Shown here one piece after another: positions 34,663-47,829 of a DNA stretch of 64,000 nt; positions within the stretch are counted from its first letter, which is position 1, and each line of letters begins with the position of its first letter. Origin of the DNA: Neocallimastix lanati (nom. inval.) (taxonomy: Eukaryota; Neocallimastigomycota; Neocallimastigomycetes; Neocallimastigales; Neocallimastigaceae). The stretch lies in contig JACVTC010000157.1 of assembly GCA_016946835.1 (NCBI GenBank), positions 124,001 to 188,000 on the forward strand, in the 5' to 3' direction. The position numbers and the translations under genes are program-made. Below the pieces are notes generated by a model. The model ran no database searches, was not told the origin of the DNA, and was given only the letters and a program-made list of their open reading frames with translations.

Positions 34663-36095
34663 AATATTTTATTAATAAATAAGTTTTGTAAAAAATTCTT
34701 TGCAAAAATTATATCACTAAAAAATATAATTTAATAAATATAATTTAATAATTAATAATACTTTTTTTGCTTTATTTAATCTTAAATTGTGTTATATTCC
34801 ATTAAAATTAATTATGTATAAAAATATAAATAGAAAATAATAGAAAAAAATTTTTTATTTTTATTTAAAATTTCCTATTCTATAATTCTATTAGATAATT
34901 CTAATAATTATATGTTAATATATCCCTTCAAATTTAACATCTTCATTGACAGATGTTCGATTTGTTAAAAATTATTATAAATCAGGGATAAACTCTGTTA
35001 GGTAAACTTTCCCTTAAATTTACTAAATTTTGTCCCGTTTAGGTTATTTCATAAATCCATCAGCTAAAATTCCTTTCAGATTTAATATATTTCTTTCTTT
35101 ACTTTATTCTCTTTTATTAGATTCCTTATGTGATGATATTTTATATCGATAAGCCTCGACTTTTGTGTTGATAGATTGATTTTATTATCCACATAAAAAT
35201 GATATGAACTGATTATTGATACCTAATTCTTTCATTTAAGTTTATATATCATAATCCATATTATGTTTGACACAATCACTGATGCTGTAATATTCAGTTT
35301 CAGCTGTGGAAGTAGCCACATAATGCTAAAGTTTTGACTGGCAGCCAGCTTTGTAGGTGAATTCCAGAGTGTTATCAAAAAAAAACCTGACGTTGATTTC
35401 CTAGTTAATTGCATCACCTCCGTAATCAGCATCTGCGTACGCCTTTCGACTGCTATCACCTGAAAACTTAAAATTTTAATCCGTAGTTCTTAGTTTTTTT
35501 GAGGTATTTGAAAAGTTTTTTCACATTCATATGTTCATCCAATCTTCAAGTGTTGGATTTTTTTTTTTCTTGAAGTTCTCTTTATATAAAACAAAATAAT
35601 GGACTTTGTACAGATCTCCAGGTAGAGAAGATTACCTATGACGCTTCTGTAAAAGTGTTTCATCAAATTTTTATAGCTTTTTATTCATGATTTTTAATCG
35701 GTTTTAAGTTCATAGTTGGTTTATATTTTTCCATTTATATTTCTTTAGTAGTTCATTTATATATCCTAATTGATGCATTAAGTAGCAGTTGTAATACTTG
35801 AACTTAATTCAATAATTGAAATCTAATTCTCCAATATCTTTAATGCTAAAAATTAGTTTTAATTTTCCCTTTAACTTTGGTATTTCATTTTCTCTATCTA
35901 TTAATAATATATTATCGACATATACTGCTATAGTACTTGTGATATTGTTACAGCTGTTCTTTCTAACATAGATGTAAAGTTCGCTTGTGAGTTGATTGAA
36001 GTTTATAACCAAATAGAACATTGTTTTAATTTTTCATTCCAAGCTCTATCTGTATGCTTTAGCTCGTATATGGTTTAATTTAATTTATAAAAAAA

Positions 36096-36601
36096 GGGGA
36101 GAGTTGCATTTCGCCAAGTAGTGTATTGATATAAATAAATGAATAAATAAATAAATATTAATTCAAAACAATTTTTTTTAAAATTGTTTTTATTCGATAT
36201 TGTTAGAAATAAAGTTTATAATATTTAATATATATTTATTTCTTAGATTTAGTTAATAGTTAATTATAATTAAATGTATTGAAATTATGGCTTAACCTTT
36301 ATGTACATTGTATAATAAACATATTGTAGCAGTATAAGATATTCATGTAATAATTAATGAAATATAAAAAATTATATCAATAATTAATAAAAATAAAATA
36401 ATAATAAATAAAGTAATCTCAAGATTACATTCAATTAATAAAGGATATTAATAATATTTAATTTTATTTGTTGATTTATTTATTTATTTAATAATTTTCA
36501 ATTTGGCGAAATGCCACATTTTTTTAATACGCCACATGCTTTCAAAAAAATTGGCGAAATGCAATTTGGCGAAATGCAATTTGGCGAAATGCCCCACACC
36601 C
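36096..36601. mobile_element. MITE with MULE-type ends, TSD TAAAAAAA
   Basis: 506 bp. The left end GGGGAGAGTTGCATTTCGCC matches the reverse complement of the right end (GGGTGTGGGGCATTTCGCC). An 8-bp TAAAAAAA flanks it (36088-36095 and 36602-36609), in the MULE range. The inside is AT-rich without a frame. The right end carries three successive ATTTGGCGAAATGC copies plus a fourth at 36500-36514. It interrupts the copia RT and shares its GCATTTCG core with the MULE at 54056, so it is probably mobilised by a related transposase. Confidence 0.75.
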
Positions 36602-38036
36602 TAAAAAAAGTATTGTTATAAAAGGAATAACTCTAACCCCTTTGGTGCTTTCTAATTCTTCTTTTATTAAGGCGTTGAGGTACGCAGCATCAATGTTGGT
36701 TTGGACAATTTTGAACCTTTTATGTAATGCAATTGATATGATTATTATTCTCAAAAGAATTTAACTTCAGTGTCGGAGAGAAATTGAAAATATAGTCAAT
36801 ACCATATTGCTTAGTGAAACCACGAGTAATTAGTGGCGCTTTTCTTTTGATGAAATTCCCATTAGGGTCCTTTTAAAACCTATTGACTTTGACTTGAGAT
36901 GATATTAGCTCCTTTAGGAATGCTTTTATGTAGTTTTAAAAAAGTTAAGTTTTTTTATGTACTGTAATTCTTTGTTTACAGCGTCTAACCATTTATCTTT
37001 ATCTATTAGGTTGAATATATCTTCGAAATCTTATGGTTTTCTTAGTTTTCTTTCTGGGGATTGAACTTTACGGTTTGTAATAGGGACAGCTGAACTTATT
37101 CTTTTATTGGGGGTGTATAAAATAATTATGTTTCCTTTTGTTGCTAGATTTGTGTAATGTCTGTTTATATGGATTTAATTCCTGTAATACTTTGTTTATC
37201 TCTTTATCTGAAGGACGATGAATAATATTAGGGGGAAACTGCAGTGTCTGTGAAGGAAAATAAATAGTAGATGTCACTATTTCACCATTGATTATGGATA
37301 TGTTTTCATTACATTTATTAATGTTCTTTAGGAGATTGATGGAGTTTGTGACATGAAGTGATGCTCCTAAGTCAATGAGCCAATTAGATATTGATACTAT
37401 GATTGAATTAATGTTTTCCAGATGATTGTTTGGTGATATTATAGTCTTGGCTTCTGTTGAAATGCAACCAATAAAAGAGGTATCTTCAGTGTTGTAATCG
37501 TTTGAAAATGTACTGGCAGTGTAACTGTTAGTGGATTCCATGGAATTTAGTTGTTTTTTCAATTTTATATATTTGTATGAACTTTTGCGAGGTCTTTTCT
37601 TCGAGTTTTTTATATTATGCCCTCCTTGATTTTTGTATATCTACTGTATTTATTATTTTTATATCAATTATATTTTGAGCACTCATTAATGTAATGTCAG
37701 AACCTACCACACTTGTAACATCTTCTATTTTTTACATTATATTTAACCGGTGTTTGTTCTTTCGTATTGTTTGATTTGATAATTTGTTCTGTCAGAAAAA
37801 AGTATTTTTGTGAATCTTTAATTTTAGTCTATTTTTTCATAGTTGAGAATATTATGTCTGGTATAACATCCTTTATGTAATTAGATAATCTTTCACAATT
37901 ATCATTAATGGAATTCGTTTATAAATCTTAAGTTTTCAGGAAGTGTTCTGTTAAGGATACCAGCTTTTATACTGTAGTCAATATCGTGATCAATGCTTTC
38001 ATATTCCTCTATGATATTTTGTAAAGTGTCCATAAA

Positions 38037-38467
38037 TGTCACGAAATGTTTCTTAACAATAAATTTAAAAATAAACACTTAAAAACCTTTAAAATAAAAC
38101 AAGTAAAATATTTTTATTTATATTTATTTTATTAATTATAAATTTATTATCAAAAACACATTAATTAACTTAATAAGTTAGTGTTTAATAATAATTTTAT
38201 TTTATTAATAAAAACTCAAAGTATAAAATATTTTTAGAGGAAAATCTACTCCTATTTATATAAAAATTTTGATAAATAAAATAAAGAAATTTTAATGAAT
38301 TAAAAATAACCAATCAAGTTATTTTTCTTAATAAAAATAAAAATAAAATAAAAAATAATAATAAAATATATTTTTGGAAAAATAAAGGTTTCGAACTTTA
38401 GAAGTTCGAACTAAAGTCTTAGTTACTAACCACCAAGACATTAAGCTAATTTTTATGATTCGTTACA
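38037..38467 (-). repeat. 3' LTR of element 2
   Basis: Minus-strand start TGTAACGAATCATAAAAATT at 38467, end at 38037. It contains the tRNA-like block with A-box TAGCTTAATGT (38438-38448) and B-box AGTTCGAAACC (38387-38397). Confidence 0.9.
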
Positions 38468-38677
38468 TGGTCCTCCTTCAGGATTCGGATACCAGACGAA
38501 TCAAAAAAAATAAAATTTAACTATATAAAACTAGAAAATTCTAAATACATTAAAATCATACATTTTTATTTTTATTATTTTTTATTTTTATAATAAAATT
38601 TTGATATTTATATTGATATTGATAAAAATATTATAACAATAAAATGAGAGTAAAAATAAGTATTATTTAGTTATTAT

Positions 38678-41600
38678 TTATTGATAAATTTTTTTGTTAA
38701 AATTTCTTAAAATTTCATCACAATTTAAATTTTCTTTTGGTTCCCAAGATGCTTCAGAAAGAGGGTAACCTTTCCACTTAATTAAGTATTGTATTTTACC
38801 ATAATGTTTTCTTTTGTCTAAAATTTCTTCTACCTCGTATTCTTCTTCATCATTGATTATAATAGGAGGTGGAGCTGGTGTTATTCTGTTAAAGTTGTCT
38901 TCGCAATAAGGCTCCAAGCTTGATACATGTACAATTGGGTGAATTCTTAGAGATTTAGGTAAATCTAATTTATAAGAGACTTCAGTTACTTTTTCCAATA
39001 TTTTATATGGACCTAATTTTCTTGGTTTGAACTTTTTATTTCCCTTATGAATGATTAGGGAACTATCAAGCCAAACTTTATCACCCTTTTTAAATTTAGG
39101 AGGTTTGCATCTATACTTGTCGGCCTGTTTCTTCTGGGTTTCTATGGCCATTTTCAAGTTTTCTTTTAATTTCTTTATTAAATCTTGAAAATCTTTGGTA
39201 AACTCTACAGCACGAGGTACATTAATTTGCTCAGGAATTAAAGGTGAATGTTTTGGGTGAAAACCATAGTTAAGAAAGAAAGGAGAAAAACCCGTAGATT
39301 CTTGAACAGCGTTGTTATAGCTAAATTCGGCAAAGCTTAGGTAGTTTTTCCAATCAGAACCCTTATAATTTGAAAAACATCTTAGATATTGTTCTACAAC
39401 GGAGTTCACTCTCTCCGTCTGACCATTGGATTGATGATGATATGGAGATGAAAGTTTGAGATCAATGTTAAGAGATTGGCAAACAGCTTTCCAAAATTTT
39501 GAAGTAAACTGGGAACCTCTGTCGGAAATAATTTCTTCGGGAAGGCCATGAAGTCTAAATATATGGTCAATGAAGGCAGAAGCAGTGTCAATAGCGGAAG
39601 GGAGACCATGAAAAGGAATAAGATGGAACATTTTAGTTAATCTATCCACGATAACGAGAATGCATGTAAAGCCATCAGAGTCGGGTAAATCGGTAATAAA
39701 GTCCATTGAAATGGAAGACCAAGGACGTTCACTAATTTCAAGAGGGTTCAGAAAACCATAAGGTTTATGGCGTGAAGTTTTAGAGCGACAACAGATATCG
39801 CAGGATCGAACATACTTCTTGATATCAGAGGATAAAGAAGGCCACCAAAAATCACGAAAAGTAAGAGAAATAGTTTTTTTAATACCATAATGACCTGCAG
39901 TAGGAGAATCATGGCATATTTTCATAATTTGTGTACGGCAGCTTGGTGGAACATAAATACAGCTATTGAAAAGAAGAAAACCATTGTTAAGAGAAAATTT
40001 ATCAATTTGGCTATGGGGGATAGGCGGTTTTTTATTATCAAGATAAGTGCATACGTCTTGATAAAAGGGATCAGATTTATAACCAGTTAGAATTTCATTG
40101 TTAAGGGAAGAGATTGAACAAACAAGAGCACAAAAATTTTCTGGACGAAGGACGGTAAAGGGGATATCTGAATCATTAGTAGAGTTAACATAATCAGGAC
40201 GGCGGGAAAGAGCATCAGGTTTACCATTAGAGGAACCGGAACGATACAGGATTTTAAAATTGAATTCTGAAAGAAATAATGACCATCGAACAAGTTTTTG
40301 AGTCATTTTTTCAGGTTTCTTTTGAAATAAAAGGTTACGATGATCGGAGAAAATAATGAAAGGAATGTCAGAACCTTTAAGAAGATGACGCCAATTTTCT
40401 AAAGCGGAAACAATAGCCAAAAGTTCTTTGTCGTAAATTGGGTAGTTGCGTTCTGCACCTGTAAGTGATCTAGAAAAGAAAGCGACTGGGTGTAAATGAT
40501 TGTCGTTTGGAGATTTCTGTGATAGGACAGCACCAATAGCAAAGTTACTAGAATCAGTTTCAACTATGAAAGGAAGTTCTCTATTAGGATAAATAAGAAC
40601 TGGTGATGAGGTAAACTTTAATTTAAGAGAGTCAAAAGCAGCTTGGGCATCAGGAGACCAAGAAAATTTAACATTCTTTTTTAAAAGATGATGGAGAGGA
40701 TGAGCAAGTTTAGCAAAACCTGGAATAAAACGTCTGTAAAAATTTGCTAGACCGAGAAAAGATTGAATGTCTTTAACGCAAGTGGGAATGGGCCAGTTTA
40801 GAATGGAATCGACCTTTTTGGGGTCCATATAAATGCCTTCAGAGGAGATACGGTGCCCAAGGAAATCGATGTAAGGAACGAAAAATTCGCATTTTTCGAG
40901 TTTAGCATATAGTTTAGCTTTCCTAAGGCGAGTTAAAATTTCCTTGACATGATTAACATGAGAATTGTAATCTTTAGAGAAGATAATGATGTCATCGATG
41001 TAGGCATATGCAAATTTTCCAATAACATCTTCAAGAACATCATTAATGAAATGTTGGAAAACGGCAGGAGCGTTCTTTAGCCCAAATGGCATTACGGTGT
41101 ATTCAAAGTGTCCAAAAATACAAGTAAAAGCGGTCTTGTATTCGTCGCCTTCCTTAATTCGAATGAGATTATATGCCGAGCGAAGATCTAATTTAGAAAA
41201 GATTTTTGCTTTTCCTAAATGCTCAAGCATATCTTGAATTAGTGGAAGAGGATAGGAATCTCGAATGGTGATTTCATTGAGTGGGCGGTAGTCAACTACT
41301 AATCGGAGTTCACCATTCTTTTTAAGGACAAAGAATATTGAAGCACCGGCAGGAGATTTGGATTTACAAATAAATCCTTTCTTAAGGTTTTCCTTGATAT
41401 ATTTCTCTAAAGCTTTTATTTCCTTATCTGTTAATGGATAGATAGGACCATAATGAAGCTTTCCGTTAGCTATAATATTTATTTGACAATCATATTGACG
41501 ATGAGGCGGAAGTTCGTTGGCAGAAGATTCACTAAAAACGTCAAAAAATTCCATTAATACTTTAGGAAGTTTAGATTTTAATTCAGAATATGAAATAGGA

Positions 41601-43051
41601 TTAAGAGAAGAGTTAAGTTTTGAAATAGAATTTTTGGAAGTATCATGAGAAACAGAAAGTGAATTAGAAGTTAAAGAATTAGAATTGTTAGGGATACTTT
41701 TTGATTTACAATTGGATTCATCGGTTATAACCATAAAAGAAGTACAAGGAGAAGTGTTTTGTAAATTTAAATTGTTATGAGAGGAAGTAGAATTGTGACT
41801 TTTATTGTTAGTGGTATTACGGCGAGAATTATTTTCTATAATGGGAAAAGCAGAAGGTTCTTCTGGGAATTCTGGAACATTATTTGGTAAAGAGACACAA
41901 TAAGTAAGATAGTGATTAGAAACAAAAGATAAAGTATTCGTAGCAAAATCAATATGAGGGTTGTGTTCTTTGAGCCAATCGAGACCTAAAATACAAGGAT
42001 AAGCAGGTAAATCTGTAACATAAAATTGAGTTCTACAAAGATGATCCTTATAACGAAGATTAAGAGGTGGAGTTATACCGAAGATAGATTGACTACCACC
42101 AATACCAATGATTTTTGGTAATTGACCATCGTCATGATAAGGTAAATTATGGTCATTGCAGTAGTCGACATCAATGAGATTGAGCTTAGAACCGGAATCT
42201 ATAAGAATCTTTGGCGATAGTTCGAAAGATAATTTAAATTTTGTAGCAAGATGTTCTTGAGAGGAATTGTTTAAATTTGATGCCTTGGAAGGAATAGATA
42301 CCATGGAAATATTTTCTTTATTTTTATTCTTCTTTGTACAATCTTTTAAACTGTGGTCTGGAGAGCCACAATAAACACAGAGATTTTCCCTTTTTCTTCT
42401 TTCCTTTTCTTGTTTAGAAAGAGGCTTATGAAAGCTGAATTTAGACTTATTTCTTTTTTGTGAATGAGCTTTATTAAATCTTTGATTTTCGTTATTGAAA
42501 TGCCTTTGGTTTGAAAATTGTCTTTGAACATATAGACGAGAATCAATTCTGGAAGCAATTGTTTGCATGGCGAATAAAGTTTTTGGGCCAGGAAACATTT
42601 CAAGAATACGAGAGGCAACATTATCATTTAAACCGGCCATAAAAGCGTCCATTTTTGCTTATTCGTTCCATGTGGATACATCGGCATACTTGTTAAATTC
42701 TAATATGTATCCACTGACTCCTCCTATGTTTTTTTGTTTAATTCTTCTTAGTATTTGGTTGGCTACATAGGATTCGTCATTACTCCCATAAAAAGCCTTT
42801 AATCTTCCTACAAAGGCTTCGTAGTTATGTAGACATGGGTCATTATTCTCGATCAAGGTAGCTGCCCAATTCATTGCGTTTCCATACAAACGGGAGATTA
42901 TATAAATTACTTTCTTTTCATCTTCGAGGTATTGATCTGGATAGAGAGCAAATATAAGATCAATTTTAGCTAGGAAACCTTTCAAATATCTTCTGTCACC
43001 GGCAAAGCCATCTTTTAAGGTAGCATTTTCAAAAATATTGTGTTCCTCCAT
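38678..43051 (-). pseudogene. Gag-pol coding region of chromovirus element 2 (nearly whole)
   Basis: From the right: gag beginning MEEHNIFENATLKDGFAGDR, then a CCHC knuckle [14 protein letters not shown], a protease [15 protein letters not shown] with [27 protein letters not shown] and YIDDIIIFS, RNase H with [15 protein letters not shown], integrase with [21 protein letters not shown] and [10 protein letters not shown], the [12 protein letters not shown] motif, and a C-terminal chromodomain ([20 protein letters not shown] and [13 protein letters not shown]). About one break in all. The chromodomain places it with chromoviruses, whose integrases often read histone marks. Element 1 lacks this domain. 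Confidence 0.88.
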
Positions 43052-43651
43052 ATTTATTTGTAATTTGTAAAGAATATAAAGAAATGATATAATTGTAATT
43101 AAAAGTAATGGAAAGAATTTTGATTGACAAAGTTTTAATTTTTGAAAAATATTAGTATTGTTAAATAAAATAATTAAGTTTTTGTTATTTATGTTATTGG
43201 AACGAAAAAAGAAATAATAAAAATTTATAGGAAATTAAAAGAAAAAAATTGTTTTATTAGAATTCGTTCCAGAAAGAAAATAGAAAAAGAAAAAAAATAA
43301 AATAAAAATCTAATAAGAATAAATTTAATTTAAGAAAATTTAAGCGTTCAAAAATAAGTTAGAAATAAAAGCATTTCCTGAAATTTTCCAGGTTTAATTC
43401 AAAAGGTGAAGAAATAGTATGCGCTTATTTGTCAAGTCACTCGTCTATTACGACTTGTGTACTTGAGCGCACCTCGAGTACTTTAAAAAAAAAATAAAAT
43501 TTTCAAAGTAGTTCAGAGCTTGCCAACCCAATTATTGTACAAGATAAACTTACTCCGGAAATTTCTTCACTTCTTGTATTTGAATTAGAACCTGCTTCTA
43601 AGTCAGTACTAATTCAATTATTTCTGAATATTTTCTTAAAAAATTTTACTC

Positions 43652-43697
<46 letters not shown>

Positions 43698-43912
43698 AAA
43701 AATGTTTTATTAGAAATATTAAAGAAACGCAATGATTAAAATTTTTAGTAAATAAAGACGCCTTACTTCGCACAAAGCTACTGACTTATCTTTATATTCT
43801 CTTTTTGAAAAACGCCTTAATTTACAAACAATTATTGTTTGCTACTGACTTATTTTTCTTAAAGAATACTTAAAAATTTTAAACACTAAGGTATTAAGTT
43901 TTTTATTTTTAG
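43052..43912 (-). other. 5' leader of element 2
   Basis: Untranslated region between LTR and gag. It contains an (ATT)n run at about 43650-43694 and a more mixed patch near 43400-43560. No frame seen. Confidence 0.6.
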
Positions 43913-43922
43913 GAGTTTTTAT
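43913..43922 (-). other. Primer-binding site of element 2, self-complementary
   Basis: ATAAAAACTC (minus strand) abuts the 5' LTR and is complementary to GAGTTTTTAT inside that LTR (44094-44103), downstream of a TATATAAATA box. This fits Tf1-type self-priming. The match is 10 nt of A/T-rich sequence, so it is weaker evidence than in element 1. Confidence 0.45.
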
Positions 43923-44353
43923 TGTCACGAAATGGTTCTTAACAATAAATTTAAAAATAAACACTTAAAAACCTTTAAAATAAAACAAGTAAAATATTTT
44001 TATTTATATTTATTTTATTAATTATAAATTTATTATCAAAAACACATTAATTAACTTAATAAGTTAGTGTTTAATAATAATTTTATTTTATTAATAAAAA
44101 CTCAAAGTATAAAATATTTTTAGAGGAAAATCTACTCCTATTTATATAAAAATTTTGATAAATAAAATAAAGAAATTTTAATGAATTAAAAATAACCAAT
44201 CAAGTTATTTTTCTTAATAAAAATAAAAATAAAATAAAAAATAATAATAAAATATATTTTTGGAAAAATAAAGGTTTCGAACTTTAGAAGTTCGAACTAA
44301 AGTCTTAGTTACTAACCACCAAGACATTAAGCTAATTTTTATGATTCGTTACA
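43923..44353 (-). repeat. 5' LTR of element 2 (LTR-T group)
   Basis: Minus-strand TGTAACGAATC...CGTGACA. The A-box TAGCTTAATGT lies at 44324-44334 and the B-box AGTTCGAAACC at 44273-44283, about 20-80 bp from the LTR start. The sequences flanking this block (TAAAAAT and ATTTTTC) could pair as an acceptor-like stem. Confidence 0.88.
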
Positions 44354-44765
44354 ATAAATGTATTTATATCTTGGTCCACATTAAATTTAAAATTGTTTTT
44401 CTTGTCCTTTAAGTCGTGCTTTCATTTCGCCAAACTACTGATGAAAAGATTTCTCTAATGTGGTCTAAATTTGGTGAGCTGTCTTCCTTTGGCCTTCAAC
44501 GATTCTTGTTGTTCTCTCACCTAAAGTGTTTAATAAGATCCATTTTACTATTATGTCGTTCTTTATGTCTAATAAATTAGTTTTCTTATCATATCATACA
44601 CAAATATATTATCAAATTTGTCATCGATATAGTCGTCCCTGATATGTCATTTCTTGAGTTTCTTAACTTTTATCTTTGATGACATAATTTTCAAGATTAT
44701 TGATGATTAGAAGATATAGCATATTATTTTTCCAACTAACATAATTATTCGATGTCAATACAACA

Positions 44766-46668
44766 ATTCTATTATAAAGTGTTTTATGATAAAACAGATT
44801 ATAATAATACAAAAACACTATTATAAAATAAATTCTTTTTTATTAAAAATATTTGGTTTATTAAAAATCTTTTATTTAATAGTTCTTATTATGTTATGAA
44901 CTATCAAATTATAAAAAATAACAATTACATTTTTTCAATTAAAGAAAATTTACAATATTTATATTTTTTCTTAATTATATTCTAATATATTAAATTAATT
45001 TAATTTACATATATTCAATTTAAATATTAATAATAATTAATTTTATAAAATAATAAAATATTTAAACTAATTATAGTATAATTTTCTAATTAACTATTTT
45101 TTATTATAACTATTTTTTATTATAACTATTTTTTATTATAACTATTTAAATATTTTAACTAATTTAAAATTAAACTAAAAACTATTAATAATATTAAACT
45201 ATACTATTTAAATAAATAAAAATTTAACAATAACAGATTTGGCGAATTTTTTGTGACTAAATTATTTAATTTCATATTTAATAAATATAAATTTAAATAA
45301 TTTAAGTTCTAATTTATAATTTTAAATTTCAATTATTAATTTAAGGAGAAATAATTATTTAAAGTATTTAATTCATGTACGTAAATTTGATGTATGATTT
45401 TTCGTTTACATAAATTTATTGAAATATGCTTTAATTCATAAATTAATGTAAATTACATAATTTTATTCAAGATATCGTGGAAAAAATTTCATACATAAAT
45501 TAATGTAATAATGAATTACATAAATTTATTAAAGATATAAAGATATCTTTACATCTATTAAAACTTTCAGAGTAATCTAAATTAATTTTTTTTTTTTTTG
45601 ATTTCATTATTTTCATATATTACGATTGGTTAGTTTAATCTTTCTTGTCTATTGATACGGTTCATATTAATTTAATAAGCTATTTTACGTGGAAAGTAAC
45701 GCAACATTGAGGAGTAAAGTATTCTATTTATATAATTTTTTAAAAATAAAAAATTATATAAATAAATTATGTGTTTATCAATTGTGTTGAATTAGGATTT
45801 AGAATATAGGGTATTAATTTAATTTAATTCCATTTAGTATTGTACCAATAATTATTATAAATGGTAATGATTATTTATAACTATTAACGTAATAAATATT
45901 GATAGACGTATTCAATTTAATGCTGTGACAATAGTTATCATTATGAAAAGTAGTGATTATATATGATTATTAATGTGGTAAATATTGATATACTATTAAA
46001 TAATTATTATTAGAATTTAGAAATATATTTTCTAAAGATGTAATTGTTATGATTGGTATGATTAATTTGATGTTGTACTAATAGTTATTATATATGCTGA
46101 TTGGTGATCTATTTTAATAAATTTTATTAAAATATTTCTGAAAATATTTTCTTAATATTTAGTTATTCTGATTGGTCTATTTAATTTGAAAAGATATAGT
46201 TGTTTATTGGTGTATAAAGGGTTATTGTATGTAATTTGGATTAAGTTTTATGATTAGTATATTGATATCATTGGGGTTTAATTTGTTTAATAGTCTATAT
46301 TACATTTTGACAATTAATACATAGTTATTGTTTGATTAAGAAATAATTAATAAATAAATTTTATATTTATTTTCTGAAGTTAAAGTAGTAGAATTGTTTA
46401 TTTATGCTATTCTTTATTTATGTACTGGTTTTATTTGATTAGTAATAGATATAAGTAGTTGATTATATAGAGTTTGTTAAATTATTTTTGCTTGTTTATA
46501 AAGCATTATTCATTAATATTATGTATCAAATTTGTTCCTTTTATTTTAAATATATATAATTTTTATTATATTTTGTTTTAATGCACTGACAATGTTCAGC
46601 ATATTCTTTTATATTTTTTTATTTTTATATATTATTGTGAAGGAGTTGGTTTTGTTTTTTAATTATTA
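44766..46668. other. AT-rich stretch in the 5' part of the copia fossil, no gene seen
   Basis: Includes a threefold AACTATTTTTTATTAT repeat near 45090-45145. The region 45600-46600 is less simple, with ATTGGT-containing phrases repeated, but has no readable frame. It is probably copia leader plus unidentified insertions. Confidence 0.45.
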
Positions 46669-46818
46669 ACTCACTCGTGTAGAGAGAGACTCTTAATTTT
46701 TTAGCTTTATTTATTTTAAATTATGTTAAATTACATTTAAATTACTCACTCGTGTAGAGAGAGACTCTTAATTTTTTAGCTTTATTTATTTTAAATTATG
46801 TTAAATTACATTTAAATT
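46669..46818. repeat. 75-bp tandem duplication
   Basis: Two perfect copies starting ACTCACTCGTGTAGAGAGAG at 46669 and 46744, at the inner edge of the copia 5' LTR. Confidence 0.9.
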
Positions 46819-46921
46819 AATTATATATAAAAATGTAAATAGAAAATAGTGAAATTTTTATTTATTTATAATTTCCTATTCTATAATTCTATTGGATAAT
46901 TCTAATAATTATTTATTAACA

Positions 46922-47640
46922 GATCTAATAATTAAAAATAATAGTTAAATAATTATTAATTATAAAAAATCAATTTATTATAATAATTATAAATTAATCT
47001 ATCCAGATAATTCCAAGAAAGAAAGAATTTCTTTTCAATAATTAAATTTATAAATATATTAATTATTATGTATCATGTATATCATGTAATTAATAGTAAT
47101 ATAATATACTTAGAATATGAACTTTTTTATTAGTTATTTCTAATTACTGATTTATAATTTTCATAATTCTTCTGAATTATTAAATTTATTATTAATTAGC
47201 TAATTATCTTTTTATTAATTAATCATATTGTAATATATTATATTTCACACTGAATATGTAGGTGTGCCATGAGCATAATACCTAAGTACTTTGGTATTAC
47301 TTTTATATTAAATATAATATATTATTTTTAATTATTTTTATATTGTAATAGTTTAAACAAATAATTAATAATAATTAATAATGACTTATATAGATTACTA
47401 ATGATCAATAATATGTATTATTAATGTAAATTTTGTATTAGCAATAATATATTATGTATGTAAAATACAAAAAAGAATGATTTTAGATTAGTTTTATTTT
47501 GAAAATATTAAAAACTAATAATCTTTAATATACACTGAACTAACTTATCAATCATTTATAGAAAAAAGCAATTACTATAAAATTTATTAATAAAAGACTT
47601 ATTTTAAATTATAAATTATTTTATTTACTAATATGTATTA
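46922..47640. other. AT-rich stretch, no gene seen
   Basis: One near-palindrome AATACCTAAGTACTTTGGTATT at about 47288-47309. Otherwise low-complexity A/T. Confidence 0.5.
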
Positions 47641-47676
47641 ACATTAAACATCTTGTTAAAAAATAATAAGAATATG

Positions 47677-47677
<1 letters not shown>

Positions 47678-47750
<73 letters not shown>

Positions 47751-47767
47751 TATAAATAATAATTATA

Positions 47768-47822
<55 letters not shown>
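47678..47822. repeat. (AAT)n microsatellite
   Basis: AAT repeats broken once by AATTATAAATAATTATA. Confidence 0.95.
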
Positions 47823-47826
<4 letters not shown>

Positions 47827-47829
47827 TGA

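Larger units (their letters stand above)
38037..44353 (-). mobile_element. Ty3/gypsy chromovirus (element 2), nearly whole
   Basis: 6317 bp with two 431-bp LTRs (38037-38467 and 43923-44353, one apparent difference) and TSD ATAAA at 38032-38036 and 44354-44358. On the minus strand the order is 5' LTR, self-complementary primer-binding site, 0.87-kb leader, gag with zinc knuckle, protease, RT, RNase H, integrase, chromodomain, polypurine tract (GAAGGAGGACCA) and 3' LTR. Near-identical LTRs mean a recent insertion. The coding region is close to whole with about one break. It landed in the gag part of an old copia fossil. Its LTR belongs to the tRNA-headed LTR-T group. Confidence 0.92.
34750..46921 (-). 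mobile_element. Copia (Ty1-like) fossil, split by a gypsy element and a MITE
   Basis: LTR-like sequence at about 34750-34920 and about 46740-46921 is shared (TTTCCTATTCTATAATTCTA and GCTTTATTTA). Between them, on the minus strand, are: gag pieces (44360-44765); a protease with WLIDLGASLHVTNSI (about 37385); RT pieces with QTNIDAAYLNALIKEEL (about 36690) and STIAVYVDNILLID (about 35930); and RNase H with KSTSGF, a STAE-like motif and an LADGFMK tail (35050-35450). Many breaks, so it is old. A MITE (36096-36601) lies in the RT, and gypsy element 2 (38037-44353) lies in gag. Its outer boundaries are approximate and no TSD was found. Confidence 0.75.

Noticed and set aside
44420-44440. ATTTCGCCAAACTA as another MULE/MITE end
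   Set aside because: It lies in the copia gag reading and has no partner end or TSD.
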